The translations under genes and the position numbers were made by a program. Below, piece by piece: positions 5,478 to 6,122 of a DNA stretch of 6,122 nt; within the stretch, counting starts at the first letter, position 1; every line of letters begins with the position of its first letter. The notes below the pieces were generated by a model, which searched no databases, had not been told where the DNA came from, and was given only the letters and a program-made list of their open reading frames with translations. The stretch spans positions 1-6,122 of the forward strand of contig WOZB01000220.1 in assembly GCA_011620445.1 (NCBI GenBank), given 5' to 3'. The DNA comes from Anaerolineaceae bacterium (GTDB lineage Bacteria > Chloroflexota > Anaerolineae > Anaerolineales > Anaerolineaceae).

Positions 5478-5630
5478 ATGCGTCGAGGGAAGTTATTTTT
5501 AAGCCTGGTTATGATGGGATTGTCTGCTTGCTCACCAACCAAATTAAACCCCCAAACTTCGGAAACGCAAGCTGTTGAGAACGTGGCAACAGCTACCCAG
5601 GAAGCGACACCGAAGCGTAAATGGGAGTGA
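5478..5630 (+). CDS. Short lipoprotein leader ORF, possibly a truncated secreted enzyme
   Basis: A 50-residue frame. It begins MRRGKLFLSLVMMG, a basic then hydrophobic signal peptide, followed by the lipobox LSAC with the lipid-accepting Cys at 18. A Thr/Gln/Glu-rich linker comes next, then TPKRKWE and a TGA stop. AGAGGGA at 5463-5469, eight bases before the ATG, is a fair ribosome site, and a -10 box lies at 5429. The architecture (lipobox plus Thr/Pro linker) mirrors the first part of the amylase lipoprotein downstream. In such proteins the catalytic domain normally begins soon after the linker, at an aromatic-rich WWN-type stretch. The frame stopping there suggests either a decayed paralogue that has lost its enzyme domain or a genuine tiny lipoprotein. 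I cannot decide between these. Confidence 0.5.
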   Translation: MRRGKLFLSLVMMGLSACSPTKLNPQTSETQAVENVATATQEATPKRKWE

Positions 5631-5788
5631 CCCGCGTCCATTATTGGCCTTACCGTCGGATGACCTCTGGCCCAGCTGGCAGGTGAGGATTAATCCTTCG
5701 TTTGGTTTAAGTAATAATTGGAGAATCATGTTTGTAAGGAAGATGGCTGGTCTATTGAATCCCTGGCTGAGATTTGAAAGGCAGGTTT
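5631..5788. other. Region between the short lipoprotein and the amylase gene
   Basis: No recognisable gene. A frame opening with TTG at 5575 runs to a TAA at 5797-5799 and overlaps both neighbours. It encodes an unrecognised, Trp/Arg-rich sequence without a good ribosome site. It could be residue of a deleted enzyme domain or chance. No terminator is visible before the amylase gene. Confidence 0.3.
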
Positions 5789-6122
5789 ATGATGAATAAA
5801 AAGATTTTCTTTGTTCTATCCGGTGTCTGCATTGTCGCTATTCTGGTGGCATGCAGTCCTTCCCAGGCACAAATCGATCAGCTCTCCACCCAGATCGCTG
5901 GTGAAATCTATGGTTCATTGACGGCCACGGCTGTTCAGACTTTGACTGCGCCTGTTGCGACACCAACACCCATAACGGCTGAAGTTGACTCCTTAGCCTA
6001 TCCAGTTGAGCCGGTCATTGGGCTTCCTCAGGGCACGGACGGTTACCCCTGGTGGAATGATAGTGTATTTTATGAGATCTTTGTGCGCTCTTTCTTTGAC
6101 AGCGATGGGGATGGGATTGGTG
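5789..6122 (+). CDS. Secreted GH13 alpha-amylase lipoprotein, 3' end outside window
   Basis: The frame is open to the window edge; 111 residues are visible. The N-terminus MMNKKIFFVLSG starts a signal peptide that ends in the lipobox LVAC (Cys22), so the product should be lipid-anchored on the outer face of the membrane. A Thr/Ala/Pro linker follows to about residue 85. The sequence WWNDSVFYEIFVRSFFDSDG at 88-107, continuing DGIG, is the classic first beta strand and calcium-loop start of GH13 alpha-amylases. The catalytic Asp/Glu/Asp residues lie beyond the edge. Likely role: hydrolysing alpha-glucans such as starch or glycogen outside the cell. Start choice is between ATG 5789 and ATG 5792; GGCAGG at 5780-5785 could serve either. 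The first codons overlap the end of an unassigned upstream frame by 11 bp. The family call is strong; exact substrate specificity is unknown. Confidence 0.9.
   Translation, partial: MMNKKIFFVLSGVCIVAILVACSPSQAQIDQLSTQIAGEIYGSLTATAVQTLTAPVATPTPITAEVDSLAYPVEPVIGLPQGTDGYPWWNDSVFYEIFVRSFFDSDGDGIG

Noticed and set aside
5575..5799. A 74-codon plus-strand frame between the lipoprotein ORF and the amylase
   Set aside because: It overlaps both neighbours, starts with TTG, lacks a ribosome site and shows no known domain; kept only as possible gene debris.

Overview
The window looks like a chromosomal segment of a Chloroflexota bacterium, probably of the class Anaerolineae. This is inferred from protein style and not proven. 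The evidence is the short five-span NfeD paired with a slipin, a small two-span membrane protein, and a Thr/Pro-rich lipoprotein alpha-amylase. Base composition is a mosaic: about 63% G+C in a sampled line of the first gene (601-660), about 47% in nfeD (3601-3660) and about 30% in the methyltransferase (2461-2520).

Left part (1-1125): the 3' three quarters of a yifB/comM gene, an AAA+ Mg-chelatase-like helicase. Its last few codons appear to be shifted by a single-base deletion. Middle part (1126-3203): an accessory zone. It holds a type II toxin-antitoxin operon (ribbon-helix-helix antitoxin and MazF/PemK-like toxin) with a good promoter and operator-like repeats. Next comes a broken 3' fragment of a second, diverged yifB, then an AT-rich class I methyltransferase gene, then another broken yifB fragment with a 283-bp internal deletion. 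The two fragments share a 106-bp direct repeat, about 94% identical, that runs past the yifB stop codon into former 3' flanking DNA. The methyltransferase gene therefore sits between direct repeats.

Right part (3204-6122): a promoter and untranslated leader, then an nfeD-slipin membrane operon that ends at a strong intrinsic terminator. A small membrane protein gene lies on the minus strand, followed by a divergent promoter region. A 50-residue lipoprotein leader ORF stops where an enzyme domain would be expected, and the 5' end of a secreted GH13 alpha-amylase lipoprotein runs off the window.

Functionally, NfeD and slipin form a known membrane partnership, and toxin and antitoxin form a self-regulated pair. 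The yifB scars suggest repeated recombination next to yifB. I see no CRISPR array, rRNA or tRNA gene, intact insertion sequence or integrase. No clearly new multi-gene system is evident; the repeat-flanked scar zone is the most unusual part.
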